This document shows, in pieces, positions 25,330 to 34,595 of a stretch of DNA of 54,853 nt. A program made the position numbers and the translations under genes. The notes under the pieces were generated by a model. That model had not been told where the DNA came from and searched no databases. It saw nothing but the letters and a program-made list of their open reading frames with translations. The number at the start of each line of letters is the position of its first letter. Position 1 is the stretch's first letter. Origin of the DNA: Geomonas silvestris (GTDB lineage Bacteria; Desulfobacterota; Desulfuromonadia; Geobacterales; Geobacteraceae); contig NZ_BLXX01000019.1 in the NCBI RefSeq assembly GCF_014193515.1, positions 1 through 54,853 of the forward strand. Reading direction: 5' to 3'.

Positions 25330-25353
25330 GGTTGAGGTTACGGTTGAGGTTGA
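25330..25353 (+). repeat. Hexamer tandem repeat (GGTTGA/GGTTAC), four units
   Basis: GGTTGA GGTTAC GGTTGA GGTTGA. An inverted relative (CAACCTCAACTT) follows at 25454-25465 and a related repeat stands in front of leuS (42110-42231). Confidence 0.7.
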
Positions 25354-25354
25354 G

Positions 25355-25391
25355 AAGGGACGGAGGTTACTGGCTTCCGTCCCTTTTCTTT
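25355..25391 (+). terminator. Intrinsic terminator of rubredoxin
   Basis: AAGGGACGGA / TCCGTCCCTT stem with an 11-nt loop followed by TTCTTT. Confidence 0.82.
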
Positions 25392-25420
25392 GTCTGCGCC
25401 GGGGCGTGTGCCACCCCATT

Positions 25421-25460
25421 AAAAGCGAAGAGGTTGAGGCCTCCACCTGGCCCCAACCTC
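25421..25460 (-). terminator. Terminator of the aminotransferase gene, built from the hexamer repeat
   Basis: Minus strand GAGGTTGGGGCC / GGCCTCAACCTC, 12-bp stem with one mismatch and a 7-nt loop, tail TTCGCTTTT. The arms are hexamer-repeat sequence. Confidence 0.6.
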
Positions 25461-25473
25461 AACTTAACCAGCC

Positions 25474-26538
25474 TTATTTCAAAAGCTCCTCGATCTGAGT
25501 GGTGATCTCTCTCAGATCGGCGACCTGCATGTCGCCCATGTGCGCGATGCGGAAGGTCTGCCCCTTCAGCTTTCCGTAGCCGTCGTCGAAGGCGTAGCCG
25601 CGCTCCCCCAGCCCCTTCTTGAGCGCCGCCAGGTCGACGTTGCGGTCGTTGGTGGCGCAGGTGAGGGTGAGCGAGCGGTACGGTTCGGCCGCGAAGAAGC
25701 CGAAACCCTGCTCCATCACCCAGCCGCGCAGGTACTGGGCCATCTCCTCGTGGCGCTTGAAGCGCGCCTCGAGCCCCTCGGCGAAGATGCGGTCCAGCTG
25801 GGCGTCCATGGCGTAGATGAGCGAGATGCACGGGGTCGAGGGGGTGTTGTGCTTCTCGTCGGCCGCCGCGAACTCGAGGAAGTCGAAGTAGTAGCCGCGG
25901 TTGGGGACGCTCTTGGCGCGGGTGAGGGCGCGCTCGGTGGCGGTGAAGACGGCGAGGCCCGGCGGCAGCGCGAAGGCCTTCTGGACCCCGAAGACGCAGC
26001 AGTCGATCCCCAGCTCGGCAAGCGGGATGTTGAGCGCGCTCATCGAGGAGACGGTGTCCACGATGGAGACTACCTCGGGGTACTTCTTGAGCACCTGGGC
26101 GATCTCGGTAAGCGGCGACATCACGCCGGTCGAGGTCTCGTTGTGGATGAGCGTCATGGCGTCGTACTTGCCGGTCGCCAGGGTCTGGTCCACGAGCTCC
26201 GCGGTGATCGGCTGGCCCCAGGGGACCTTGATGGCGTCGGCTTCCTTGCCGCAGGAGGTGGTCACGCCGTGCCACTTGTCCGAGAAGGCGCCGTTGCAGA
26301 AGTTGGCGCAGCGCTTCCCCACAAGGTTCCTGACCGCCCCCTCCATGGCACCGAAGGCGCTGGAGGTGGAGAGGAAGACCCGGTCCTGGGTCGCCATGAG
26401 CTTCTTGAGCTTGTCGGTGACCCCCTGGTGCAGGCGCGCGTACTCGGGCATGCGGTGCCCGATCATGGGGGCCGCCATGGCTTTGAGGATCTCGGGGCTC
26501 ACTTCAATGGGTCCGGGGATATAGAGCTTCTTGTGCAT
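25474..26538 (-). CDS. Class V PLP aminotransferase (alanine-glyoxylate / serine-pyruvate type)
   Basis: 354 aa, normal family length. MHKKLYIPGPIEVSPEIL and IGHRMPEY match the family N-terminus (PGP, then GHR). STSSAFGAMEGAVRNL binds the PLP phosphate, HNETSTGV and VDTVSS (Asp) contact the ring, and the Schiff-base Lys is in FGVQKAFALPPG. The C-terminus FRIAHMGDM is the substrate-carboxylate region. Substrate choice (alanine, serine, phosphoserine or other) cannot be read from sequence. It stands alone on its strand, so context does not help. Confidence 0.88.
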   Translation of the reverse strand: MHKKLYIPGPIEVSPEILKAMAAPMIGHRMPEYARLHQGVTDKLKKLMATQDRVFLSTSSAFGAMEGAVRNLVGKRCANFCNGAFSDKWHGVTTSCGKEADAIKVPWGQPITAELVDQTLATGKYDAMTLIHNETSTGVMSPLTEIAQVLKKYPEVVSIVDTVSSMSALNIPLAELGIDCCVFGVQKAFALPPGLAVFTATERALTRAKSVPNRGYYFDFLEFAAADEKHNTPSTPCISLIYAMDAQLDRIFAEGLEARFKRHEEMAQYLRGWVMEQGFGFFAAEPYRSLTLTCATNDRNVDLAALKKGLGERGYAFDDGYGKLKGQTFRIAHMGDMQVADLREITTQIEELLK

Positions 26539-26926
26539 CGTAAAGGCTCCGTTTATGCGGTGAGATTGGTCCGGGGCAGCTTAAGGCGGAACGGGGAGGG
26601 AGCTGTGGGCCGAAGCGCTCTGGGCGGGGCTTGGGCCCGTTCAGGCGAGCGCTAAACCTAGCAGATGGGATGGGAGATGTCAATTATCGCGTCCCCGGTT
26701 TCGGGCCCTGCCTCACGTTGTCCGCGACTCTCGAGGGGAACTCCCCGCCCGCACCCGTGGCGGCGGCGCTTGCGGCGCGGGTGGCGAGGTCCCGGCAAAA
26801 GCGGGGATTACTTGCGTAATATCTCGCAAAATGTTACACATACCGGTCGGCAGTCAAATACCTTAGAAAGAAGAAAATGCTGTCTTATCCACGAGCTGTG
26901 AATTTGCATTTTCCCGCTGGAACCCC
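26539..26926. other. Divergent intergenic region, 388 bp
   Basis: Between the leftward aminotransferase and rightward der. GC-rich up to about 26800, then AT-rich. The only structure seen is a hairpin GAAAATGC (26873-26880) / GCATTTTC (26906-26913), 13 bp before the der ATG. No convincing promoter hexamers. Confidence 0.45.
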
Positions 26927-28249
26927 ATGAAACCTATTATTGCCATCGTCGGACGCCCGAACGTCGGGAAGTCCACCCTCTTCAACAGGCTGGTCGGGCG
27001 CCGTAAGGCGATGGTCGACGATATGCCCGGCGTCACTCGCGACCGCAACTACGCGGAAGTGAACCGGTTCGACGTCCCCTTTATCCTGGTCGACACCGGC
27101 GGCTTCGAGCCGGAGACCAACGACCGCCTCCTGCAGCAGATGCGCGAGCAGTCCCGCTTCGCCATGGACGAGGCGGACGTGATCCTCTTCGTGATGGATG
27201 CCCGCAGCGGTCTGACCCCCGCCGACCACGACGTGGTGCAGATGCTGCGCCGCATCGACAAGCCGGTCTTCTACATCATCAACAAGGTGGACGGCGACAG
27301 TCAGGAGGCCGCCACCGGCGACTTCTACTCCCTGGGGGTCGACCATGTCTACACCATCTCCGCCGAGCACAACCGCGGGGTGGGGGACCTCATGGACGAG
27401 GTCGTCCAGGCCCTCCCTGAAGACGCCGACCGCCAGGACGAGGAGGATATCACCCGCATCGCCGTGGTCGGCCGCCCCAACGTGGGGAAATCGACCCTGG
27501 TGAACCGCCTGCTGGGCTACGAGCGCGTGGTGGCGAATCCCACCGCCGGGACCACCCGCGACGCTGTGGACACCCGCTTCATGTGCAACAAGAAGCCCTA
27601 CCTCTTAATCGACACTGCCGGCATCCGGCGCAAGGGGAAGACCGTCGAGAAGGTGGAGAAGTACTCCGTCATGGATGCGCTCAGGAGCATCGAGCGCGCC
27701 GACGTGGTGCTCATCGTCCTATCGGCCGAGGACGGCGTCACCGAGCAGGACTCGAAGATCGCCGGCTACGCCTACGAGGCGGGCCGCGGCTGCATCTTCG
27801 TGGTGAACAAGTGGGACACCCTCCAAAAGGACAACTCCTCCATGGGGAAGTTCGTCGAGGAGATCCGGCGCAGCTTCAAGTACCTCCCCTTTGCCCCGAT
27901 CCTGTTCGTCTCCGCGCTCTCCGGCCAGCGCTCCGGTAAGATCATCCAGGAAGTGGACCTGGTCATGGAGCAGTACTCTAAACGCGTCTCTACCTCCGAC
28001 CTGAACAAGGTCTTTTCCAACGCGACCGAAGAAAACCACGCGCCGCTCGATCAGGGGAAAAGGGTTAAATTCTATTTCGCTACCCAGGTGGGCACCAAGC
28101 CCCCTTCCTTTGTCATCTTTACCAATCGTCCCGAGGGAATTCACTTTTCCTATGAGCGGTACATTATGAACAGATTCAGAGAAGCCTTCGGTTTTACCGG
28201 TACTCCGATGAAGTTGATCTTCCGCGGGCGCGACAAGAAACAAGGCTAA
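26927..28249 (+). CDS. der: Ribosome-assembly GTPase Der (EngA)
   Basis: 440 aa with two tandem G domains, the hallmark of Der. Domain 1: [23 protein letters not shown]. Domain 2: [26 protein letters not shown]. The C-terminal KH-like domain includes [37 protein letters not shown]. Needed for 50S subunit maturation. The ribosome site before the ATG is weak (CTGGAACCCC), and a hairpin lies within 13-54 bp upstream. The chemosensory cluster starts 80 bp downstream on the same strand. Confidence 0.97.
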   Translation: MKPIIAIVGRPNVGKSTLFNRLVGRRKAMVDDMPGVTRDRNYAEVNRFDVPFILVDTGGFEPETNDRLLQQMREQSRFAMDEADVILFVMDARSGLTPADHDVVQMLRRIDKPVFYIINKVDGDSQEAATGDFYSLGVDHVYTISAEHNRGVGDLMDEVVQALPEDADRQDEEDITRIAVVGRPNVGKSTLVNRLLGYERVVANPTAGTTRDAVDTRFMCNKKPYLLIDTAGIRRKGKTVEKVEKYSVMDALRSIERADVVLIVLSAEDGVTEQDSKIAGYAYEAGRGCIFVVNKWDTLQKDNSSMGKFVEEIRRSFKYLPFAPILFVSALSGQRSGKIIQEVDLVMEQYSKRVSTSDLNKVFSNATEENHAPLDQGKRVKFYFATQVGTKPPSFVIFTNRPEGIHFSYERYIMNRFREAFGFTGTPMKLIFRGRDKKQG

Positions 28250-28329
28250 ATCATTCTTTACTTGGCTCATACGATGGTTTAGTATGGCCGGAATTCTGCG
28301 CCCATTTCCCACATGAGAGAACCGCAACC

Positions 28330-30054
28330 ATGAGTCTCGTTGGAAATCTTGAAGACCTCGGCTTGGGTGAGATCCTGCAGATCGTCAGTCTGAGCAGACG
28401 GTCCGGCGTGCTCTCGCTGGAGAGCCGTGGGCGCGAGGCGCGCATAGTCTTTCAAAACGGGCAGGTGGTCCGGGCGAGTTCCACCACCTTTCAGCAGAAC
28501 CTGGGCGAGGTCCTGATCCAGAAAGGGGTCATCGACCTCAGCATCCTGAAGCGGGCGCTCAGTATCCAGGCCGACGAGGGGTACCGCCAGCTCCTGGGCA
28601 CCATCATGATCGAGCGCTTCGGGGTGAGCGACGACGCGATCGAGACGGTGGTCCGCGAGCAGATCGAGAACGTGGTCTACTCCCTGTTCGCCTGGGCGGA
28701 GGGGACCTTCGAGTTCGAGCTGCAGGAGATCGCCCCCGGCGACGCCGCGAAGCTCGACCCCGTGCAGTTCATGCTGAACCAGGGCCTCAACCCGCAGTAC
28801 CTCGCCATGGAAGGGTCGCGCATCATCGACGAGAAGCGGCACCGGGGCGAGCTCGACGACGAACCCGCCGCCTCCGCCGAGGCAGAACCCTCCCTTGACC
28901 TCGCTTTCGATCTGCTGCAAGATGGCGCCCCTTCAGCCGCACCCGCTTTCGAGCCGAGCACTCCCGATCCCCAGCCTTTGCAGGCACCCGCGCCGGCACC
29001 GGCTGCCGAGCGCCCCGGGCGCCCGCTGGTCCTGGTGGACGACGACCCGCCGACCCTTGCGGCGCTGGCCGCGCTCCTCGAGAAGAACGGTTACCGCGTG
29101 GAGGCGATCGAGCGCTCCGAGGACGCCCTGATCCGGGTGGACTGCATGTTCCGCGACGGGGTGCACCCCACCGTGGTGGTGGACCTGGTCATGCCGCGCA
29201 TGGACGGCACCGGCATCCTGGGGGGGCTCGAGCTTTTGGAACTGTTGCGCAACAACTTCCCCGACCTGCCGCTTCTTGCCTTGAGCGACTTCCGCAACGA
29301 GGACGCCCAGAGAAAGGCGCGCTCCATGGGGATCCCGGTACTCATGAAGCCGCTCAAGGGGGACCTGGAGGACGGCGTCCCCGCCTTCGCCCCCACGCTC
29401 CTCTCCGGGCTCTCCCGGGTCGAGGCGGACGGCGGCGGCATCACCCTGAACCGGGTGAACATCGGCGACGAGCTGCGCCTTGAGATGGGAGAGGAACCGG
29501 CCCTTCCCGCGCCCCAGCTGCAGCAGAGTACCGGCATCTCGCAGCTGCGCGGCATGCTGGAGGAGCTCAACAACCCCGCCCTTGGGGGGGAGATTATCCT
29601 TTTGGTGCTGCGCTTTGCCGCCGAGTTCATGAACCGGGCGGTGGTCCTTTTGGTGAAGAAGGATGTCATCGAGGGACTGGGGCAGTTTGGCATCGAAGAC
29701 CGGGACGGCAGTGCCGATGCGCGGATCAGGAGCCTCAGGGTCCCCCGCGAGGAGACCTCGCTCTTCTCTCCGGTTCTGGAAACCCGGTTCCCCCTGAAGG
29801 GGGAGCCCGACGCCTCACGCTGGAGCCAGTTCTTTCTCGGCCAGTTGGGCGACGCCCGTCCCGCGGAGGTCTTCGTGGGGCCGATTGTCAGCGAGGGGAA
29901 GGTGGTGGCGCTTTTGTACGGCGACAACCTCCCCGATGAAAAACCGATCGGCGACACCGACTCGCTGGAGATCTTCCTGAGCCAGGCCGGAATAGCCATG
30001 GAAAAGGCCCTGTTGCAGCGCAGGCTGCAAGAACAGGGGCGGGAGGGTAGGTAA
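28330..30054 (+). CDS. PATAN (DUF4388) / receiver / GAF-like protein heading the chemosensory cluster
   Basis: 574 aa. Residues 1-~165 are a PATAN/DUF4388 domain (MSLVGNLEDLGLGEILQIVSLSRRSGVLSLES...GQVVRASS). A Pro/Ala-rich linker leads to a complete receiver domain at about 235-350 (LVLVDDDPPT, phospho-acceptor Asp in VVVDLVMPRMDG, Lys in LMKPLKG). The last ~180 residues resemble a GAF fold (LVLRFAAEFMNRAVVLLVKKD, then VALLYGDNLP). PATAN domains are common in delta-proteobacterial pilus and predation regulators. Role: probable output or adaptor of the adjacent CheA. The single-domain response regulator starts directly after its stop. Confidence 0.87.
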   Translation: MSLVGNLEDLGLGEILQIVSLSRRSGVLSLESRGREARIVFQNGQVVRASSTTFQQNLGEVLIQKGVIDLSILKRALSIQADEGYRQLLGTIMIERFGVSDDAIETVVREQIENVVYSLFAWAEGTFEFELQEIAPGDAAKLDPVQFMLNQGLNPQYLAMEGSRIIDEKRHRGELDDEPAASAEAEPSLDLAFDLLQDGAPSAAPAFEPSTPDPQPLQAPAPAPAAERPGRPLVLVDDDPPTLAALAALLEKNGYRVEAIERSEDALIRVDCMFRDGVHPTVVVDLVMPRMDGTGILGGLELLELLRNNFPDLPLLALSDFRNEDAQRKARSMGIPVLMKPLKGDLEDGVPAFAPTLLSGLSRVEADGGGITLNRVNIGDELRLEMGEEPALPAPQLQQSTGISQLRGMLEELNNPALGGEIILLVLRFAAEFMNRAVVLLVKKDVIEGLGQFGIEDRDGSADARIRSLRVPREETSLFSPVLETRFPLKGEPDASRWSQFFLGQLGDARPAEVFVGPIVSEGKVVALLYGDNLPDEKPIGDTDSLEIFLSQAGIAMEKALLQRRLQEQGREGR

Positions 30055-30420
30055 GTGAAGAGAATACTTATAGCTGAAGATTCCAATACCATGCGTTCGA
30101 TGCTGGTTTCCACCATCGACGCCCTGGAGCGCTTCACCATCGTCGAGGCGGCGAGCGGGTTCGAGGCGTTGCGCCTGTTGCCGCGCGAGCAGGTGGACCT
30201 GATCATCACCGACATCAACATGCCCGACATAAACGGGCTCGAGCTGATCAGCTACGTGCGCAACAACCCCAACTACCAGCAGATCCCGCTGTTCATCGTC
30301 TCCACCGAAAGCGGCGACAAGGACCTGGAGAAGGGGCTTGCACTGGGGGCCAACGAGTACCTGGTGAAGCCCTTCGACCCCCAGAAGCTGCAGCAGCTCA
30401 TCTGCCAGTACCTGGCTTAA
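30055..30420 (+). CDS. Single-domain response regulator (CheY-like)
   Basis: 121 aa, receiver only. GTG start directly after the previous TAA. Acidic pair in IAEDSNT, phospho-acceptor Asp in IITDINMPDINGLEL, Thr/Ser in IVSTES, Lys in YLVKPFD. No output domain, so it acts by protein contact. The heptamer-repeat element follows before cheA. Confidence 0.93.
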   Translation: MKRILIAEDSNTMRSMLVSTIDALERFTIVEAASGFEALRLLPREQVDLIITDINMPDINGLELISYVRNNPNYQQIPLFIVSTESGDKDLEKGLALGANEYLVKPFDPQKLQQLICQYLA

Positions 30421-30433
30421 AACCGAAAAACAG

Positions 30434-30585
30434 GTTCTACGTTCTACGTTCTAGGTTCTAGGTTCTAGGTTCTACGTCGAGAACCGAACGCGTGCACGGG
30501 GTGCGCAACCGGCTGCCAGAGCCGGTAGCCGGTACCAGAACCAACAGGCCGTTAACCTAGAACCTAGAAACGTAGAACCTAGAAC
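30434..30585. repeat. Heptamer repeat element 1 (inverted arms) between response regulator and cheA
   Basis: Left arm: six tandem 7-mers GTTCTA(C/G) at 30434-30475. Right arm: four reverse-complement units (C/G)TAGAAC at 30557-30585, one with an extra A. The ~80-nt spacer has its own GC-rich hairpin (ACCGGCTGCC with GGTAGCCGGT). Transcribed, the arms would pair to a long AU/GC helix about 20 bp before the cheA ATG. Confidence 0.85.
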
Positions 30586-30605
30586 GTCTTCTGAAAAGAG
30601 AGACT

Positions 30606-32693
30606 ATGAGCGTCGATGAGAACATAGGCAAGGCGGTGAAGGACTTTTTGGCCGAGGCCGAGGAGATCCTGGACCAGCTGAGCCTCGACCTGGTGGCACT
30701 TTCCGACTGCGCGGACGGCGGCGACTTCAATCCCGACCTGGTGAACTCGGTGTTCCGGGCGGCCCACTCTCTGAAAGGGCTCGCCGGCATGTTCGGCTTC
30801 ACCGAGATCGCCGACCTGGGGCACCACCTGGAGAACCTTCTGGACGCCCTGCGCCTGGGGAAGGTGGAACTGAGCCAGGCGGTGGTGAGCGCGCTCTTCG
30901 AGGCGCTCGACCTCCTGGGGACCCTGGTGCGTAACGCCGGCGACACGACCCGCGAACCGGTTGACCTCTCTGCGGTGAAAAACCGGATCAGCGACTGCCT
31001 CACCAAGAAGCCCGGCGCACCGAAGGCCTCGCCGCTGGCCCAGCTGAACCTCCCCGAGCGGGTCTTGAACTCGATGACCGAGTACGAGGAACACCGCCTC
31101 TTGGAGAACGTCAAGAAGGGGCGCAAGGTCTACTCGATCCAGGTCTCGCTCCTCTTGGTGAGCTTCGACTCGGAGCTCATGGAACTCACCGAGCAGCTGA
31201 AGCAGGTGGGGGAGGTGATCTCCACGCTCCCCTCCGCCTCGGGGGGGCTCGACGCCGGCATCGACTTCGAGATCCTCTTCGGTACCGAGCTGGCGACCGC
31301 TGCACTTACCGCGCTCATCGAGCGCGAGCACCTCACGGTAACCCGGCTGGGGGGGGAGGCCGAGAGCCAGGCCCCCGCCGCGGCCCCGTTCACGCCGGCC
31401 GTCCGCGTGCCCGCCCCTGCCGCCGAATTCCCCCTCCCGGCAAGCGTCGAGGAGGAGTTCCACCCCGCGCTTGCCAGCGACGCCGGGGCCGTCACCGCGA
31501 AGAGCATGAGCCGCACGGTCCGCGTCGACATTGGGAAGCTCGACCAGCTCATGAATATCGTGGGGGAACTGGTGCTTTCCCACTCGATGATCTCCGACGT
31601 CGCCATCCGCATGCGCCGCGACGGCCTTCTGTCCCCCTCCATCGAACTCGCCAAGGCGGCCAAGGGGCTCGAGAAGAAGCTCGCCGAGCTGCAGAAAGGG
31701 GTCATGGAGATCCGTATGATCCCGGTGGGGCAGCTCTTCGAGAAGATGTCCCGCATCGTCCGCAAGATCTCCCGCGAGCAGGGGAAGAAGGTCGACCTGA
31801 AGCTCTTCGGCACCGACACCGAGCTCGACAAGCTGATCATCGAGGACATCTCCGACCCGGTCATGCATATCGTGCGTAACTCCATCGACCACGGCATCGA
31901 GTCCCCGGAGCGCCGCCTCTCCGCCGGCAAGGACGAGAAGGGGACCATCATCCTCTCCTCCTTCCAGAAGGGGAACCATGTGGTGATCCAGGTACAGGAC
32001 GACGGCGGCGGCATCAACGTGGCCCGCGTCAAGCAGAAGGCACGCGAATTGGGGGTCCTCGGGGCGGGCGAGGAGGTATCCGACCGCGAGGCGCTCGAGT
32101 TCATCTTCCTCCCCGGCTTCTCAACCACCCAGGAGGTGAGCGAGATCTCCGGCCGCGGCGTCGGGATGGACGTGGTGCGCACCAACATCGCGGCGCTCTC
32201 CGGCCTCATCGACCTGGAAAGCCGCCCGGGGCACGGGACCACGGTCACCATCACGCTCCCGATCACCCTCGCCATCATAAAGGCGCTCATCATCTCAACG
32301 GCCGGCCGCACCTACGCGCTCCCGATCACCTCGGTTTTGGAGAGCATCCTGGTGGGCAAGAGCGAGATCAAGACCGTGGAGCGCAAGGAAGTGATCCAGC
32401 TGCGCGAGACCACGCTGCCGCTTCTGCGCCTGGCCGACCTGTTCCAGCTCTCCGGCGAGCGGGTGACCCCGGACAACTTCTACGTCGTCGTGGTGGGGGT
32501 GGCCGAGAAGCGCCTGGGGATCGTGGTGGACGACCTCTTGGGACAGCAGGACATCGTTATCAAGTCGATCGGCGAGACCTTCGAGACCTTCCGGGGGATC
32601 TCGGGCGCCGCCGACCTGGGGGACCAGCGCACCATCCTGGTGCTCGACGTGGGGAGCCTCATCAGCGAGGCGACCCGGGGGAGTGCGGTCTGA
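30606..32693 (+). CDS. cheA: Chemotaxis histidine kinase CheA
   Basis: 695 aa. P1/HPt with phosphorylated His54 in RAAHSLKGLAGMFG, a P2-like middle with DUF-type region, a Pro-rich linker, dimerisation domain (VDIGKLDQLMNIVGELVLSHSMI), ATPase boxes (N: MHIVRNSIDHGIE; G1: VQDDGGGIN; G2: ISGRGVGMDVVRTN; GHGTTVTITLP) and a C-terminal CheW-like P5 (IIKALIISTAGRTYALPITSVLESI). No receiver is fused. Central kinase of the cluster; its last base overlaps the next ATG. Confidence 0.97.
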   Translation: MSVDENIGKAVKDFLAEAEEILDQLSLDLVALSDCADGGDFNPDLVNSVFRAAHSLKGLAGMFGFTEIADLGHHLENLLDALRLGKVELSQAVVSALFEALDLLGTLVRNAGDTTREPVDLSAVKNRISDCLTKKPGAPKASPLAQLNLPERVLNSMTEYEEHRLLENVKKGRKVYSIQVSLLLVSFDSELMELTEQLKQVGEVISTLPSASGGLDAGIDFEILFGTELATAALTALIEREHLTVTRLGGEAESQAPAAAPFTPAVRVPAPAAEFPLPASVEEEFHPALASDAGAVTAKSMSRTVRVDIGKLDQLMNIVGELVLSHSMISDVAIRMRRDGLLSPSIELAKAAKGLEKKLAELQKGVMEIRMIPVGQLFEKMSRIVRKISREQGKKVDLKLFGTDTELDKLIIEDISDPVMHIVRNSIDHGIESPERRLSAGKDEKGTIILSSFQKGNHVVIQVQDDGGGINVARVKQKARELGVLGAGEEVSDREALEFIFLPGFSTTQEVSEISGRGVGMDVVRTNIAALSGLIDLESRPGHGTTVTITLPITLAIIKALIISTAGRTYALPITSVLESILVGKSEIKTVERKEVIQLRETTLPLLRLADLFQLSGERVTPDNFYVVVVGVAEKRLGIVVDDLLGQQDIVIKSIGETFETFRGISGAADLGDQRTILVLDVGSLISEATRGSAV

Positions 32694-33493
32694 TGTACAA
32701 GGCGTTCTACGGCCTCAAGGAAAAGCCGTTCAGCAAGACGCCTGACCCGCGTTTTCTCTACATGAGTTCGGGGCACCGCGAGGCGCTGGCGAGGCTCGAG
32801 TACGCCATCGAGGAGAGCGAGATCGCCCTTTTGACCGGCGACATCGGCTGCGGCAAGACCACGCTCTCCCGTGCGCTCATGGACCGGGCCGGCTCGCGCT
32901 ACCACTTCCTCTTCGTCTTCAACCCGCGGCTGAGCGCCGACGAGTTCCTGCGGGTGATCGCCTCCGGGCTGGAGATCGGCACCCCCTCCCTGAGAAAGGA
33001 CGAGCTCTTAAACGAGATCACCGGCTCCTTGTACCGGATGCACGGCGAGGGGCGCATCCCGGTGGTGGTGATCGACGAGGCGCAGCTCATCCCGGACCGC
33101 GAGCTCTTCGACGAGCTGAGGCTTTTGACCAACTTCCAGCTGGACGACCGGAACCTTTTGAGCATCGTCATCATGGGGCAGCCGGAGTTGCGCGGCATGC
33201 TGGCCTCCCCGGTCTACGAGCCGTTTCGCCAGCGCATCTCGCTCAGCTTCCACCTGAGCCCCTTGTCCCTGGAGGAGACCCTCGAGTACCTCGACTTCCG
33301 GTTGATCGCCGCCGGCGGCGACCCCGGGCTCTTCACCCCGGACGCGGTGCAGTGCATCTACCAGCTCTCCGGCGGGGTCCCCCGGCGCATCAACGCGGTG
33401 GCGACCAACGCGCTTTTGGTCGGCTACGGCCGGGACGCAGCTCTCATCGACGCGTCGATCGTCACGGAGTGCGCAGCGGAACTTGTGAACTAG
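32693..33493 (+). CDS. ExeA/GspA-like AAA ATPase inside the chemosensory operon
   Basis: 266 aa. Opening MYKAFYGLKEKPFSKTPDPRFLYMSSGHREALARLEYAI is the ExeA/MshM signature. Walker A TGDIGCGKTTLS (about 48-59), Walker B VVVIDEAQLI (about 123-132), sensor-like IVIMGQPELR, and arginine PRRINA. The peptidoglycan-binding part of full ExeA is absent. Relatives power assembly of type II secretion or MSHA pili. The TGATG overlap with cheA makes it part of the same translation unit, so it may couple signalling to envelope or pilus machinery, or control protein assembly; unproven. Confidence 0.9.
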   Translation: MYKAFYGLKEKPFSKTPDPRFLYMSSGHREALARLEYAIEESEIALLTGDIGCGKTTLSRALMDRAGSRYHFLFVFNPRLSADEFLRVIASGLEIGTPSLRKDELLNEITGSLYRMHGEGRIPVVVIDEAQLIPDRELFDELRLLTNFQLDDRNLLSIVIMGQPELRGMLASPVYEPFRQRISLSFHLSPLSLEETLEYLDFRLIAAGGDPGLFTPDAVQCIYQLSGGVPRRINAVATNALLVGYGRDAALIDASIVTECAAELVN

Positions 33494-33522
33494 CCGTTCT
33501 CGGCTGAAAAGGTGGAAAAGGC

Positions 33523-34551
33523 ATGAATCTCGCCGACATCAGAAGAAAGGCCCAGGCTGCCGAGGCGCAGTCGCAGCAGGCACCGCCGGCGGCCCAGGCG
33601 ACGGCGGTGGGGATCGAGGCGCTCTGGCAGGCGGTGGCGGGCTCGCCGCTTAACCCGGTCCTCGATGCTCGCCCTGCGGCCCCGGCCCAGCCCCCGGCCT
33701 TCGAGGAGGACTACCCGGAGCCGGACCCGGCCCAGGTGAGCCCCGATCCGGAACGCCCCGAGCCGCCGCTTTGGCAGCCTCCCCCCGAGTGGGAACCGCG
33801 CCGCCCCGAGCCGCAGAGCGAGCCGTACCGCGACCTCCCGGCACCCGAGCTCTCCCGGTCCGCCCCGGAGCCCGAGGCTCCCCGGAGCGCTGCCGCGCCG
33901 GTGCAGGAGCCGGAGCTTCTGGACGACCTGGGGGCCCCGGAGGATTGGCAGGAGCCGGTGACCCTGAGCTACCCCGGCCTCTCCCACCCCGAGGTGCCGC
34001 AGTTCTTCTCGCCGCCCGCCGAGGCGCCGGAGCCCACGGGCTTCGACCCGGCGGCCCTGATCCTCAGGGGGCGCGAGAGCGCGCAGGGTGACGAGGAGTT
34101 CCTCGAGGCCGAGGCGGCCGAGGAGACCCTGGAACTGCTCTGCTTCAAGGTGGCGACCGAGGAGTACGCCATCAGCATCATGGACATCAAGGAGATCATC
34201 AAGCCGCGCGAGGTGACCGAGGTCCCCCGGGTGCCGGAGTTCGTGCGGGGGATTCTCTCGCTGCGCGGCATCATCATCCCGATCTTCGACATGCGCTTAA
34301 GGCTCGGGCTCCCCGAGGGGGAGCGCTCGGAGCGCGAGCGGATCATCGTGGTGAAACGGCTGGGGGGCTTCTGCGGCATCCTGGTCGACCAGGTGGTGCA
34401 GGTGGTGCGCATCGCCGAGGAGTCGGTGGAGGCTGCGCCGGTGGTGCTCGAGGGGATCGACCGCGACTTCGTGCAGGGTATCGGCCGGGTCTCGGGACGG
34501 ATGCTGATCCTGCTCGACATGGAGAAGGTGCTGGACGTAGGGCTCCTGTAA
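33523..34551 (+). CDS. cheW: CheW-domain protein with long Pro/Glu-rich N-terminal extension
   Basis: 342 aa. Residues 1-~195 are a low-complexity Ala/Pro/Glu region (for example PEPDPAQVSPDPERPEPP), starting with a small helix MNLADIRRKAQAAEAQSQQ. The CheW domain spans about 200-342: LELLCFKVATEEYAISIMDIKEIIKPREVTEVPRVPEFVRGILSLRGIIIPIFDMRLRLGL. A CheW is usually ~160 aa, so the extension more than doubles it; it may act as a tether. First of two CheW genes in the cluster. Confidence 0.93.
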   Translation: MNLADIRRKAQAAEAQSQQAPPAAQATAVGIEALWQAVAGSPLNPVLDARPAAPAQPPAFEEDYPEPDPAQVSPDPERPEPPLWQPPPEWEPRRPEPQSEPYRDLPAPELSRSAPEPEAPRSAAAPVQEPELLDDLGAPEDWQEPVTLSYPGLSHPEVPQFFSPPAEAPEPTGFDPAALILRGRESAQGDEEFLEAEAAEETLELLCFKVATEEYAISIMDIKEIIKPREVTEVPRVPEFVRGILSLRGIIIPIFDMRLRLGLPEGERSERERIIVVKRLGGFCGILVDQVVQVVRIAEESVEAAPVVLEGIDRDFVQGIGRVSGRMLILLDMEKVLDVGLL

Positions 34552-34595
34552 GAACCGAAGAGATCTGGACCTAACTTGTACGAGCCGGGGGCACC

